From CAYSGL01 sp964520985 (GTDB lineage Bacteria; Pseudomonadota; Alphaproteobacteria; Micavibrionales; Micavibrionaceae): a DNA stretch of 64,000 nucleotides. The notes beneath the pieces are model-generated. The model saw nothing but the letters and a program-made list of their open reading frames with translations. It was not told the DNA's origin and did not search any database. This document shows positions 1-9,300 of the stretch, in pieces; position 1 is the first letter of the stretch; the number at the start of each line of letters is the position of its first letter. Location of the stretch: positions 558,001-622,000 of the forward strand of contig CAZFPB010000001.1 of the NCBI GenBank assembly GCA_964520985.1, given 5' to 3'. Position numbers and translations under genes: made by a program.

Positions 1-311
1 TTGCCGCGTGGCTCGAAGTAAACCGCCCTGGCGAATGGCAGGATGATAATTTCGATGATGTGGTTTCGTATGAGACGGTCATTGAAGAAGCCGAAGCGAT
101 TGCCGCGAGCGGTCACATCAATCTAGTTGAAACCTTTGCTGAGAAGCTGATCGCAGCGCTCATGCTGAATGAAGGTGTTCTTGCTGTTACGGTGAATATC
201 GACAAGCCCAATGCGTTCGGTGGAAACACGATTGCCGGAGTGCGTATCTCACGCCGCCGCGAACAGCGCTTCAGTGTCTATGATAACGACGACGAAGCCG
301 ATCTTTACTGA
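1..311 (+). CDS. folB: Dihydroneopterin aldolase (FolB) domain protein, 3' end only
   Basis: The reading frame is open from base 3 of the window, so only the C-terminal ~102 residues are present. FolB-type enzymes convert dihydroneopterin to 6-hydroxymethyl-dihydropterin plus glycolaldehyde in cytosolic folate synthesis. The segment SYETVIEEAE, the motif LVETFAEKL (the Glu here matches a pterin-binding Glu of the family) and VNIDKPNAF (Lys expected in the active site) follow the family order. A GTG at 60 is only an internal codon. The gene ends in a 7-base convergent overlap with the minus-strand gene that follows. It could be a FolB-like enzyme with another pterin substrate. Family assignment is good; exact activity is inferred. 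Confidence 0.8.
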   Translation, partial: AAWLEVNRPGEWQDDNFDDVVSYETVIEEAEAIAASGHINLVETFAEKLIAALMLNEGVLAVTVNIDKPNAFGGNTIAGVRISRRREQRFSVYDNDDEADLY

Positions 312-1201
312 TAATTGATGCTCGCCAGCAGCATCTCTTCTTTCAGATCTTCAAAAATATCAATGCCGTCCAGTGTGCCGTAGAGAATAGCTACTTTCCG
401 TCCGCCCTGCTCATCCATCGTGCCCTGATGGCGCACGAACGTGACACGCATGCGCGCGAAAGCAACGCGCTGAAATCCCTTGTTGCGTAGTTCATGCGGC
501 AACGGCGTGGGATTGTATTTTTTACGCAGCAGGAAAGCTTGTGCGACATGCTCATCCACTTTGATAAAATTGAACGTAAACGGCTTGTTTAAAATCAGCA
601 CGACGCGCGAAGGGTATCCCGCAAGGTCGTCCTGCTGGCCGCAGCCTCTGTACGAGTTTTCGCCGCCCGTTACCTGAACACGGCGCGAGTTCACAAAAGA
701 GGTGGACGCCGTCAGCATGAAGCCGCCGCGATCCATGTCATAGCGACCAAGATCGATCGGCACCAGAACCTTAAATTTATTTGAAAAGGTTGCCGCCTGC
801 TGCTTCATCATATCCTGCGTGGCTTTGCGCACGCTGGCCCATTCGAAATCGTCTTTGAAAAAGTTTTTATAGACTTCGCATTCATTGATAATCAGATAAT
901 TATCCAGCGCCTTTTTATCGGTTGGCTTGAAAACACCCAGACGCCAATACAACTTGGATAGATTTTCCATGCTTGCGTTCACGTAGTCGGAACTGGCGAA
1001 GTTGTCCTTCATCACCGTGATTTCGCTGTCGCCCACATTGGTCGGATCGACAAGCGGCGCTGCAGGCTTTTCTTTAATTGTTAATTCCACGCCGCTTTGA
1101 GGCTGGGGCACGGGTTCTTCTTGCACCTGGGCCGATGCCTCTCCAAGCGGCAGAGCGAAGAAAAAGGCGAGGACAAGGACGAGGGAAAGGATACGATTCA
1201 T
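305..1201 (-). CDS. Secreted protein of unknown function
   Basis: I chose the ATG at 1201 because it opens directly into a signal peptide (MNRILSLVLVLAFFF, cleavage near ASA-Q), giving 298 residues; an upstream ATG at 1237 would bury it. After a short Pro/Gln-rich linker comes one globular domain of about 250 residues with no membrane segment. Two cysteines (in INECEVY and YRGCGQQ) could form a periplasmic disulfide. I recognise no catalytic motif; it may belong to an alphaproteobacterial DUF family, which I cannot confirm. It lies 43 bases downstream of mutY on the same strand and could be co-transcribed with it. Real gene: high confidence. Function: unknown. Confidence 0.75.
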   Translation of the reverse strand: MNRILSLVLVLAFFFALPLGEASAQVQEEPVPQPQSGVELTIKEKPAAPLVDPTNVGDSEITVMKDNFASSDYVNASMENLSKLYWRLGVFKPTDKKALDNYLIINECEVYKNFFKDDFEWASVRKATQDMMKQQAATFSNKFKVLVPIDLGRYDMDRGGFMLTASTSFVNSRRVQVTGGENSYRGCGQQDDLAGYPSRVVLILNKPFTFNFIKVDEHVAQAFLLRKKYNPTPLPHELRNKGFQRVAFARMRVTFVRHQGTMDEQGGRKVAILYGTLDGIDIFEDLKEEMLLASINYQ

Positions 1202-1244
1202 AAAAAGGATTATACCGCTTTGTGCCATGCCGCTCAAACTCCCT

Positions 1245-2282
1245 TTATTGTAAAAGCTTTACCGCCTTGGCAAACAAGGTCGGCAGGCCTGCCTGTCTGA
1301 GCGCCTCGCGCTCTGTCCACCAGCCATTAGTGGCGTCGGGTGCAGACTTCTTAATGATATCAAGATACAGGTCAAAGTGGGTGAAACTGTGGCGAATTTG
1401 CCCCAGAACGATGACCTTTTTAACGGGCGAAGGCGGCTGCTCCCTCCATTCGGATGTGGGGAAGCCAGGCATTCCGCCCAGCATCGCCTTTTCCGGTCGG
1501 CGCTCCAGCCATACCCGGCCCTGCTTGTCTTCAATCCAATATAGCTGCCCGTATCGAACCGGTTTGGCTTTTTTGGCGGCGCGGCGGGGCAATTGTTCGG
1601 CGATGCCAAGCTTGCGCGCGTCGCAATAGGTGTTTACCGGACACAGGCCGCAAGCGGGTTTGGTTGGTGTGCAGATCATCGCGCCCAAATCCATAAGCGC
1701 CTGCGCGTAATCGCCGGGCCGGTCGGTGCGCCCCTGCGCCAAATACCCGGCGGCCGCTTTCATGTCTTTCTTGGCGGCAGGCAGCGGCGTTTGAATAGTA
1801 AAAACCCGCGCCATCACCCGCTCCACATTGCCGTCGACGACGATAGAGGGCTGATCGAAAGCGATGGCAGCGATAGCATTGGCCGTGTAATCGCCGATCC
1901 CCGGCAAAGATTTGAGCGTTTCGATATCTGAAGGAAACTGGCCGCCATAGTCATTGGCGACAATTTTGGCGCATTTGTGCAGATTACGGGCGCGGGCGTA
2001 ATACCCCAGCCCTGCCCATTCCTTCATCACCTCGTCCTGTTCGGCCGCGGCCAGATCCTCAACGCGGGGCCATAAGTCGATGAACCGGGTGAAATAGCGC
2101 CCGACTGTGGGAACGGTTGTCTGCTGGAGCATGATTTCCGAAAGCCAGTCATGATAGGGATCGGGCCGCTGGTGCGGCGGCGCGCGCCAGGGCATTTTGC
2201 GCCAGTGGGCATCGTACCAGGTCAGCATGGCGCCGCGAAAGCCGTCGATGGTTCGCTTGTTCGGCTTTTTCAACTCTGTCAT
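1245..2282 (-). CDS. mutY: A/G-specific adenine glycosylase MutY
   Basis: MutY removes adenine mispaired with 8-oxoguanine or G in base excision repair. With the ATG at 2282 the protein has 345 residues, normal for the family. Visible features are the catalytic Glu49 in SEIMLQQTTVPTV, a helix-hairpin-helix (SLPGIGDYTANAI), catalytic Asp150 in IVVDGNVERV, and the four-cysteine 4Fe-4S loop Cys204-x6-Cys211-x2-Cys214-x5-Cys220. A C-terminal Nudix-like domain reads the 8-oxoG strand (GGMPGFPTSEW, HSFTHFDLYL). The start codon is 10 bases from the divergent dciA start. An upstream in-frame ATG at 2294 would overlap the dciA start codon. Confidence 0.96.
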   Translation of the reverse strand: MTELKKPNKRTIDGFRGAMLTWYDAHWRKMPWRAPPHQRPDPYHDWLSEIMLQQTTVPTVGRYFTRFIDLWPRVEDLAAAEQDEVMKEWAGLGYYARARNLHKCAKIVANDYGGQFPSDIETLKSLPGIGDYTANAIAAIAFDQPSIVVDGNVERVMARVFTIQTPLPAAKKDMKAAAGYLAQGRTDRPGDYAQALMDLGAMICTPTKPACGLCPVNTYCDARKLGIAEQLPRRAAKKAKPVRYGQLYWIEDKQGRVWLERRPEKAMLGGMPGFPTSEWREQPPSPVKKVIVLGQIRHSFTHFDLYLDIIKKSAPDATNGWWTEREALRQAGLPTLFAKAVKLLQ

Positions 2283-2292
2283 AGTGCGGCCC

Positions 2293-2769
2293 ATGGCTCT
2301 CAAACTCTTATCAGACGCGGCCGCCAAGATTACAGGCAAAACATTCTCGCGCAAATATATTGCGTTGGGGCGGCTGTTCGACCAGTGGGAAGAGATTATG
2401 GGCGCCGAGATGGCTGCCCGAACCCAGCCGATCAAAATCCATTACAAACGCAAAAAGGACCCCAAAGACAAGCCCGAAGGTGCTTTGGAGATTGCCGCCA
2501 GCAGCGCGGACGCCGCCGTCCTGATTTACCGCCGCGACCTGATTTTGGAGCGTATTAACCGGATTTTCGGCGATCGGTGGGTGACGGACATTAAATATAC
2601 CCATATCGATCCCCACAGCGCCGGCGTCATCGCCAAACGCCGCAAAAAGCCATTAACCGAGGAAGATCAAAGCTTTCTTGCCAAAACACTTGAACAGATA
2701 ACCGATCCCGATATAAAAGAGCGGCTGCAACGCTTCGGAGAAGCATATTTAAAGGATAAGAAGAAATGA
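2293..2769 (+). CDS. dciA: DUF721/DciA-family replicative helicase loader
   Basis: Bacteria without DnaC generally use DciA (DUF721) to load the DnaB helicase; the Caulobacter member has been tied to this role. The ATG at 2293 gives 158 residues. The N-terminal half carries the DUF721 pattern: a short helix (KITGKTF), then LGRLFDQWEEIMGAEMA, a basic strand region and LIYRRDLILERIN. The tail is Lys/Glu-rich and probably disordered. Being divergent from mutY is the usual alphaproteobacterial arrangement. The stop overlaps the efp start by 4 bases (ATGA), implying translational coupling. Family assignment is strong; the loader role is inferred by homology. Confidence 0.85.
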   Translation: MALKLLSDAAAKITGKTFSRKYIALGRLFDQWEEIMGAEMAARTQPIKIHYKRKKDPKDKPEGALEIAASSADAAVLIYRRDLILERINRIFGDRWVTDIKYTHIDPHSAGVIAKRRKKPLTEEDQSFLAKTLEQITDPDIKERLQRFGEAYLKDKKK

Positions 2770-3335
2770 AAGTCGCCGCTATTACCCTGCGCCCCGGCAA
2801 TGTTGTGGATCACAACGGCAAAATGATGGTTGTCACAAATTATGACATTATGCAGCCCGGCAAGGGCGCGTCGGTCATCCAGGTCGAGATGCGCGACATC
2901 CGCACCGGCAACAAGGATAACGTGCGCTACCGCACACAGGAAACAGTCGAGCGCCTGCGCCTCGATCAGGGTGAATTCCAGTATCTCTATAATGATGGTG
3001 CTGACATCTACACTTTCATGAATAAAGAGACGTTCGAGCAGGTCGAAATCAAGAAAGACGTCATCGGCGAACCACAGGTTAACTTCCTGCAGGACGGTAT
3101 GACCGTTCAGGTTGAAAGCTATGAAGGCGATCCGCTGAGCGTCGAACTGCCAGCCCATGTAACTGTTACCGTTGATACGACGGACGCGGTTATCAAGGGC
3201 CAGACGGCTACGACCTCTTACAAGCCAGCCATCGTTGATGGCGGAATCAAAGTCATGGTACCGCCCTTTGTTGATGCTGGTACGCGCATTATCGTGAAAA
3301 CCGAAGACGGCTCCTACGTCGAGCGCGCGAAATAA
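2766..3335 (+). CDS. efp: Elongation factor P
   Basis: EF-P binds between the ribosomal P and E sites and relieves stalling at polyproline stretches. The protein has 189 residues and three beta-barrel domains. The domain I loop tip reads QPGKGAS with Lys33 at the post-translational modification position. A lysine there, rather than arginine, predicts beta-lysylation by EpmA, and an epmA gene is present at 35057-36106. The C-terminal signature (MVPPFVDAGTRIIVKTEDGSY) is intact. The start overlaps the dciA stop by 4 bases and the stop shares one base with the suhB start, so dciA-efp-suhB probably forms one coupled message. Confidence 0.98.
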   Translation: MKVAAITLRPGNVVDHNGKMMVVTNYDIMQPGKGASVIQVEMRDIRTGNKDNVRYRTQETVERLRLDQGEFQYLYNDGADIYTFMNKETFEQVEIKKDVIGEPQVNFLQDGMTVQVESYEGDPLSVELPAHVTVTVDTTDAVIKGQTATTSYKPAIVDGGIKVMVPPFVDAGTRIIVKTEDGSYVERAK

Positions 3336-4132
3336 TGGCTGGTCCTCGTTCCGCTATTCTCGGCATCATGATCAAGGCGGCTGAAAAAGCGGCCCGCACA
3401 TTGCGTCGCGATTTCAATGAGGTCGAGCAGCTGCAGATCAGCCGCAAAGGTCCTGCAGACTTCGTAACCGCTGCCGATCAACGCTCGGAAAAAATTCTGT
3501 TCGAAGAACTGCAATATGCGCGCCCCAGCTATTCTTTCATGATGGAGGAAAGCGGCGAAGTGAAAGGCGATGACAAAGATCACGTCTGGATCATCGACCC
3601 GCTGGATGGTACGCACAATTTCATGCACGGCATTCCGCATTGGGCGATCTCGATCGCGCTGGAGCGTAAAGGCGAAGTCATCGCGGGTGTTGTCTACGAT
3701 CCGATCAAGGAAGAAATGTTCATGGCCGAAAAAGGCATGGGCGCGTTCCTGCAAAACAAGCGTTTACGCGTTTCGGGCCGCGACCAGATGGAAATCTGCT
3801 GTTTCGCTACCGGCTATGGCGGCTTCGATGCCGGCGTGAAGAAAACCTTCCTCACCGAACTGAATGCTGTCATCAGCGTTGCCCCGATGATCCGCCGCGG
3901 CGGATCGGCTGCGCTTGATCTGGCCTACGTTGCCGCTGGCCGTCTTGATGGTTACTGGGAACATGGCATCAAGCCGTGGGACGTTGCGGCGGGCATGCTG
4001 ATCGTCAAAGAAGCCGGTGGTTTCGTGAGCACGATTACCAGCAAGGAAAATCCTGTTTACGCGTCAGAAATCGTCGCGGGTAACGCGGCGATCCATACTG
4101 ATCTGCGTACTTTGGTTAAAAACGCCGCCTGA
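3335..4132 (+). CDS. suhB: Inositol monophosphatase family protein (SuhB-like)
   Basis: This is a 265-residue metal-dependent phosphatase of the IMPase/SuhB family, which hydrolyses inositol-1-phosphate and related sugar phosphates; in E. coli SuhB also acts in rRNA antitermination with NusA. The metal ligands are visible: Glu71 in MMEESGE and Asp88/Asp91 in WIIDPLDGTHNF. The second signature PWDVAAGMLIVKEAGG contains the catalytic Asp. Translation starts within the efp stop codon (TAATG). Substrate cannot be deduced; a role in the NusA antitermination complex is possible but purely by analogy. Confidence 0.93.
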   Translation: MAGPRSAILGIMIKAAEKAARTLRRDFNEVEQLQISRKGPADFVTAADQRSEKILFEELQYARPSYSFMMEESGEVKGDDKDHVWIIDPLDGTHNFMHGIPHWAISIALERKGEVIAGVVYDPIKEEMFMAEKGMGAFLQNKRLRVSGRDQMEICCFATGYGGFDAGVKKTFLTELNAVISVAPMIRRGGSAALDLAYVAAGRLDGYWEHGIKPWDVAAGMLIVKEAGGFVSTITSKENPVYASEIVAGNAAIHTDLRTLVKNAA

Positions 4133-4144
4133 TAAGGCCGGAAT

Positions 4145-5233
4145 ATGAAACTGTTTGCTCTCGTTTATTGTTTCTTGATGCTCGCCAGCGCACCCGCGTT
4201 TGCGCAAGAAACTTATACGCCGCCGCCGATGTTCGACGCGCCGGCGATGAACGCGCAACCAAACGAAGTGCTCCAAGCACCCGTCACATCCGATCCTGCC
4301 GTATCGCCCAAGCCTGCTTTCCGCCCACGCTATTCACCCTCCAAACCATCCGCGCAAACTGGGATAGACACCACCAAGCCGGAAACACAATACAAAACGC
4401 CCGAGGTGGTGACGCCAGCGTCAAAGGACGCGTTCATCAACAACCCGCTTTTACCGCCAATCATCACCAAAGGTGATCCCGCGCACGAAAAACCTAAAGC
4501 GCCCTCGAAGCCGAAAAAGGTGAAAGCGCCTGTCCCTGTTGCCAAGCCCGCTATCAAAACGCCAGAGAAAAAAGAGCCGGTAGCGCCGATCATCAAGAAG
4601 CCTGCCCCCGCTGCCATCGAAAAACCTGCCGCTCCTGCTATTGAAAAGCCCGCAGCGCCGAGTGTGAAGAAAACGCAAAAGACCATGCCTGCCGCGCGGG
4701 TTACCAGTGAAGGGGTGGTTAAGGGACCAAAGACCATGCCGTCGGTTCCAACAACCGATGTCGCCGCCGAAAAAACCTTTGAGGAAACAGCTCCTGCTGA
4801 ACAGACATTGATGGAGCGTCATCAGAGCCGACAAAAACCTATCAAGGTAGCGCCGGTTGTCGTCGCCCCAGTAACGATCAAGCCGGAAGAGGACGCTCCA
4901 TCCACGGCTCCTTTGCCACAGTCTCTCAGCCTGCCTTATGAGCGCGGCAAGATCGCACTCGAAAATCCGCAAGTGGCACCCCTGATTCAGGCCCTAAGTG
5001 CAGACCCATCGAGCCGCCTGATGATTCAGTCCTACGCCAGCCCGACCGATGCTGGGGAAAACAGCGATCGCCGAATCGCCCTCGCCCGCGCTCTTGATTT
5101 ACGTAAGGTGTTGATGGCACAGGGCGTCCCCTCGCACCGTGTCGATATCCGGGCGCTGGGCCAAAAAACCGACCAAACCCCAGTCGACAGGGTCGATCTG
5201 AGCCTCTATAACGGCCAGAAATCAGCCAATTAA
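4145..5233 (+). CDS. Proline-rich envelope protein with C-terminal OmpA-like domain
   Basis: A signal peptide (MKLFALVYCFLMLASAPAFA) leads into about 240 residues of low-complexity Pro/Lys/Ala sequence with repeats such as EKPAAPAIEKPAAP, typical of an extended periplasmic spacer. The last ~95 residues resemble an OmpA C-terminal peptidoglycan-binding domain: LMIQSYASPTDAGENSDRR, then ALARALDLRKVL and VDIRALGQ. The canonical Asp/Asn pattern is loose, but an Arg in the RIALARA helix is retained. Probably it tethers or senses peptidoglycan across the periplasm. It starts 12 bases after suhB on the same strand. It is not an obvious Pal because I see no lipobox. Confidence 0.75.
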   Translation: MKLFALVYCFLMLASAPAFAQETYTPPPMFDAPAMNAQPNEVLQAPVTSDPAVSPKPAFRPRYSPSKPSAQTGIDTTKPETQYKTPEVVTPASKDAFINNPLLPPIITKGDPAHEKPKAPSKPKKVKAPVPVAKPAIKTPEKKEPVAPIIKKPAPAAIEKPAAPAIEKPAAPSVKKTQKTMPAARVTSEGVVKGPKTMPSVPTTDVAAEKTFEETAPAEQTLMERHQSRQKPIKVAPVVVAPVTIKPEEDAPSTAPLPQSLSLPYERGKIALENPQVAPLIQALSADPSSRLMIQSYASPTDAGENSDRRIALARALDLRKVLMAQGVPSHRVDIRALGQKTDQTPVDRVDLSLYNGQKSAN

Positions 5234-5268
5234 GCCGTGGATAAGATTCGCCGATTCGGGCGCGATGC

Positions 5269-5297
5269 TTGACAGGAAAAGGCCTGATCAGGTCAAT
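5269..5297 (+). promoter_or_regulatory. Possible promoter with palindromic operator upstream of the DsbA-like gene
   Basis: A perfect TTGACA (5269-5274) lies in the 150-base gap between the OmpA-like and DsbA-like genes. A 17-base spacer leads to a poor -10 (GTCAAT, 5292-5297). The perfect 10-base palindrome CCTGATCAGG (5283-5292) occupies the spacer, where a repressor would block RNA polymerase. The -35 is convincing; the -10 and the operator are inference. Confidence 0.35.
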
Positions 5298-5383
5298 TAG
5301 CAGTAGATTTTCGACACGATGAGCGCGTATAAAGCAATTCATAGCATGATGTTATGAAAAGATAAGCGCCAATAAGGAGCACC

Positions 5384-6331
5384 ATGTCAGACCACAACCA
5401 AAATTCCTCTTCACAAAGCGGCAAGTCGCCGTTGAAAGTGATCCTGCTGATCGCCGCAGTTCTGGTGATCGCGGGGATTGCCTATCTGATGGTCAATCGC
5501 CTGAGCCTACCGCTGGCGGGTGATCCGGAAACACCGGCTGCTGTTGAAGAGATTGTCGATAACGCCAACCCGTTCCCGAAGACGCAAGCCTTCAATCTGC
5601 CGCCACAGGATGAGATGGTCAAAGAACCGGGTGAAGCAGACACAACCGCGTCTGAAGGCGACTCCCTTATTGCACCGACTGACGGCACAACCGAAGCCGC
5701 CCCTGCCGCCTCGATCGATGTTGCCAAAGCCATGGGCACTCGCAGCCTCGGCGATCCGAATGCGCCGGTAAAACTGACGGAATATTTCTCGCTGACCTGT
5801 AACCACTGCGCGAACTTCCACAACATTACGTTGCCGCAGATCAAACAATATATCGACAGTGGCGAAGTCTACATTGAATTCCATGAATTCCCGCTAAACG
5901 CCCCTGCTCTGCGCGCTTCGATGGTTGCGCGGTGCCTGCCGGAAGATAAATATTACGGCTATATCACCCTGCTTTTCAAAACGCAGGACACGTGGACGAC
6001 CAACCCTGATTACATGACAGCGCTGCGTCAGAATGCCAAACTCGCGGGTATGAGCGATGAGACATTCGATGCCTGCGTGGCCAGCAACGAACTGCAACAG
6101 GCACTGGGCGAAAGCATCAAGGCCGCGACCGATCAGTGGAAAATTGAATCGACCCCGACCTTTGTTGTTAACGGCGGCGCGCAGACAATTAAAGGCGCAC
6201 AGCCTGCCTATGAATTTGAGCGCGTCTTCCGTGAGGTCACCGGCGGTAAAGTTGCCCCGCTGATGATTGACCAGCAAAAAACGGGCGACGCTGAAAAAAC
6301 AGAAACTGAACCGACAACCCAACCCGAGTAG
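5384..6331 (+). CDS. Membrane-anchored DsbA-family thiol oxidoreductase
   Basis: The 315-residue protein has a short cytoplasmic N-terminus, one membrane segment (about residues 17-37) and an acidic linker to about residue 115. A thioredoxin/DsbA-like domain follows, with active site Cys139-Asn-His-Cys142 (SLTCNHCANFH). The cis-proline loop IESTPTFVVNG is present, as is a helical insertion carrying FHEFPLN. It likely introduces or shuffles disulfides in exported proteins. A DsbA-like gene next to smc downstream of mutY-DUF721 is a recurrent alphaproteobacterial arrangement; here efp, suhB and the OmpA-like gene are interposed. A good Shine-Dalgarno (AAGGAG) precedes the ATG. Confidence 0.9.
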   Translation: MSDHNQNSSSQSGKSPLKVILLIAAVLVIAGIAYLMVNRLSLPLAGDPETPAAVEEIVDNANPFPKTQAFNLPPQDEMVKEPGEADTTASEGDSLIAPTDGTTEAAPAASIDVAKAMGTRSLGDPNAPVKLTEYFSLTCNHCANFHNITLPQIKQYIDSGEVYIEFHEFPLNAPALRASMVARCLPEDKYYGYITLLFKTQDTWTTNPDYMTALRQNAKLAGMSDETFDACVASNELQQALGESIKAATDQWKIESTPTFVVNGGAQTIKGAQPAYEFERVFREVTGGKVAPLMIDQQKTGDAEKTETEPTTQPE

Positions 6332-6346
6332 TACTGCGTAGCATCC

Positions 6347-9300
6347 ATGATCCAATTTAAAAAAATTCGTGTTAGCGGCTTTAAGTCGTTCGTCGATAAA
6401 ACAGAACTGGATATTAATCCCGGCCTGACAGGTATTGTCGGACCGAATGGATGCGGCAAGTCGAACACGGTCGAAGCGCTTCGCTGGGTGATGGGTGAAA
6501 ACTCGGCAAAATCCATGCGCTCGGGCGAGAACGGCATGGAAGATGTAATCTTCAACGGCACGCAGACACGCCCGCAGCGTAACTTCGCGGAAGTTTCCTT
6601 GCTGCTCGACAACTCGGCCCGCACGGCGCCGCCAGCCTACAACAACGAAGACGAAATTGAAGTATCGCGCAAGATCGAGCGGGATAAAGGTTCGACGTAC
6701 AAAATCAACGGTAAGACAGTGCGTGCGCGCGATGTGCAAATGCTCTTTGCCGATACGGTCACAGGCGCTCACTCGCCAGCGTTGGTGTCGCAAGGCCGCG
6801 TTGCCGCGATCATCAATGCCAAGCCACAGCAGCGCCGCATGGTGTTAGAAGAATCCGCTGGCGTATCGGGCCTCTATGCCCGCCGCCACGAAGCCGAACT
6901 GCGCTTGCGCGCCGCCGATCAAAACTTGCAACGTGTACAGGACATCGTCGGTTCGATGGAAGGCCGCTTCAATGCGCTGAAAAAGCAGGCGCGTCAGGCC
7001 CAGAAATATAAAAATCTCTCGACCGAAATCCGCCAGATGGAAATCAATATCGCCTGGCTGGAATGGCGCGGTCTGCACGACAAAATCGAAGCGGCCCGCA
7101 AGAGTTTCGCCGAAGCCGAAAGTATCGTTGCAGAAAAAATGACAACGGTCACGCAACTGACCAAGACACAGAATGTTCAGGCCGAAGATTTGCCAGCCCT
7201 GCGCCGCGCCGAAGCCGAAGCGGCTGCTACCCTGCAAGCGCAAAAATTGACTCTCGCCCGCCTCGAAGATCAGGAGCGCGACCTCAAAAATAAACTCGAC
7301 GAAGCGCAAAGCCAGTTGACGCAGATTGCTGCCGACCGCGAGCATGAAGTGCATGTGCTCGGCGAAGCCACGACAACAATCGAGCGCCTCGAGAGCGAAC
7401 AAAACCATTTGCAGAATGCGCAAGGCAACGAAGAAGCCACGCTGAACGACAAGCGCGCGATTAAAGAGCGTCTCGAGCAGAAAGTCTTGAAGCTTGAAGA
7501 AGACTATTCTGCCTTCATGCAAAAAGCTGCTGAAACAAAAGCCAGCCGTGCCGCGATTGAAAAACAACTGAATGCCGACAGCGCCCGTCTGCGCGCGAAC
7601 GATGATCGCGCCGATACGCTTTCTTCTCGTCTTGTTAATGCCAAAGCCAAAGTGGAAGACGGTGGCCGTCAGGCTGAACTGAAAGAGGCGATTGCTCAGC
7701 TGGAATCAGCCGTTGCAAGCCTGCAAGCCGAAGCCGAAAAAACCAAAGTGGCGTTTGAAAACGCACAGGATGCCCTCGACAAAGCCCGGATCACCAAGCA
7801 GGACACGGAAAAAACCCGCTCGGAAATGGCGACGGAGATCCGCACGCTAAAAACCGTTCTACAAGCGGGCACCCAAGATAACTTCCGTCCTGTGCTGGAT
7901 CAGGTTACGCCGGATTCCGGCTTCGAAACCGCTTTGTCCCGTGCGCTCGGCGATACGCTGATGGGTTCGCTCGATAATGGCGCGCCGGTTGTCTGGCTCG
8001 ATCGCGATCTCGATGAAAGCGTGTTGCCTGCGCTGCCAGCCGGTCTGCAACGTCTGGAGCCACATGTTAAGGCTCCTAAGAATTTGAAAGCTGCCCTGCT
8101 ACTTATCGGCGTTGCCGACAGTCAGGAACAAGGCATTGAAGCCGCCAAACATTTGAAAGTCGGTCAAGCCATCGTCTCGAAAGATGGGGCTTACTGGCGC
8201 TGGGATGGCCTGCACATCAAGGCGACAGCGGCCGACCGCCATGCGCAACAACTACAGCAGAAAAACCGTCTTGCTGAACTGGAAGCCGCCTTCCCACCGA
8301 TCGAGCAGGCAGCAAATGACGCTGCCGCTACACTGGACGCCGCTCAAAAAACATTCGGCGAGACCCGCATCGCGATGGAAACGGCGCAGCGCGATCAACG
8401 CGCCAATGAACAGACACTGTCTTCGAAACAAACCGAACTCTCCCGCCTGACGGAAGAGCGCAGCGGCCTGTTCGCCGAAGTCGCCCGCCTTGAAGAAGGT
8501 CTACAGCAGACGCACGATGAGCGCGGCACACTGGAACAAGCTGTGAAAGACCATGAAGCCTCGTTGAGCGCCTATGACGAACAGACGATGGCCGCGCAGG
8601 CGCAGGAAGTCGATCAATTGCGCGCCACCCTGCTCGAAGCCCGCGACGGATTGCAGGAAGCCATTCGCGATATGGACAAAGTTCAGCAGGAACAGATGCG
8701 CCGCAAGGCTCGCCTGCACGGCATTGCTGATGAACGCATAAACTTGCAAAACCGCGCGATCCGCGCGCGCGAACGCTTGAAAGATCTCGACTTGCGCGAT
8801 GCGCAGAACAAAGAAAAACTACAGGCACTGAAAGATCAGCCGTCGACCGTTGGTGCCGACAAAGCCGCTCTGCTCGAAAAAATTTCTGCCGCCGAGACCG
8901 AGCGTGGCGGCGCGGCCGACCGCCTCGCCGTTGTCGAAAATGAATTGTCCGACACCACGCGTGCGCTGAAAGAAGCTGAAAACATCATGATGGAAGCACG
9001 CGAAGCCCGCGCGCACGCCAACGCCCTCGTCTCTGCCGGTATGGAAGAGATGGAGCGCATCACCGCGAATATCGCCGAGCATTTTGATAACAAAACGCCC
9101 GTCGCCTTAACTGCCGATGTTGATTTCGACGCACAAGCAGAGCAACTGCCGAATATCGATCCGATCAAAGCCGCCAAAGAAAAATCCGTGCGCGAGCGCG
9201 ATGCGATCGGCCCGGTCAATCTGCGCGCTGAAACCGAAGCCGAAGAGCTCGAAAAAGAAATGGGCACGATCTTCACCGAGCGTGAAGATCTTATTCAAGC

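Noticed and set aside
4330..4972. Long antisense frames across the proline-rich OmpA-like gene
   Set aside because: Low-complexity Pro/Ala/Lys coding sequence leaves antisense frames open as Gly/Phe/Arg repeats; no start signals.
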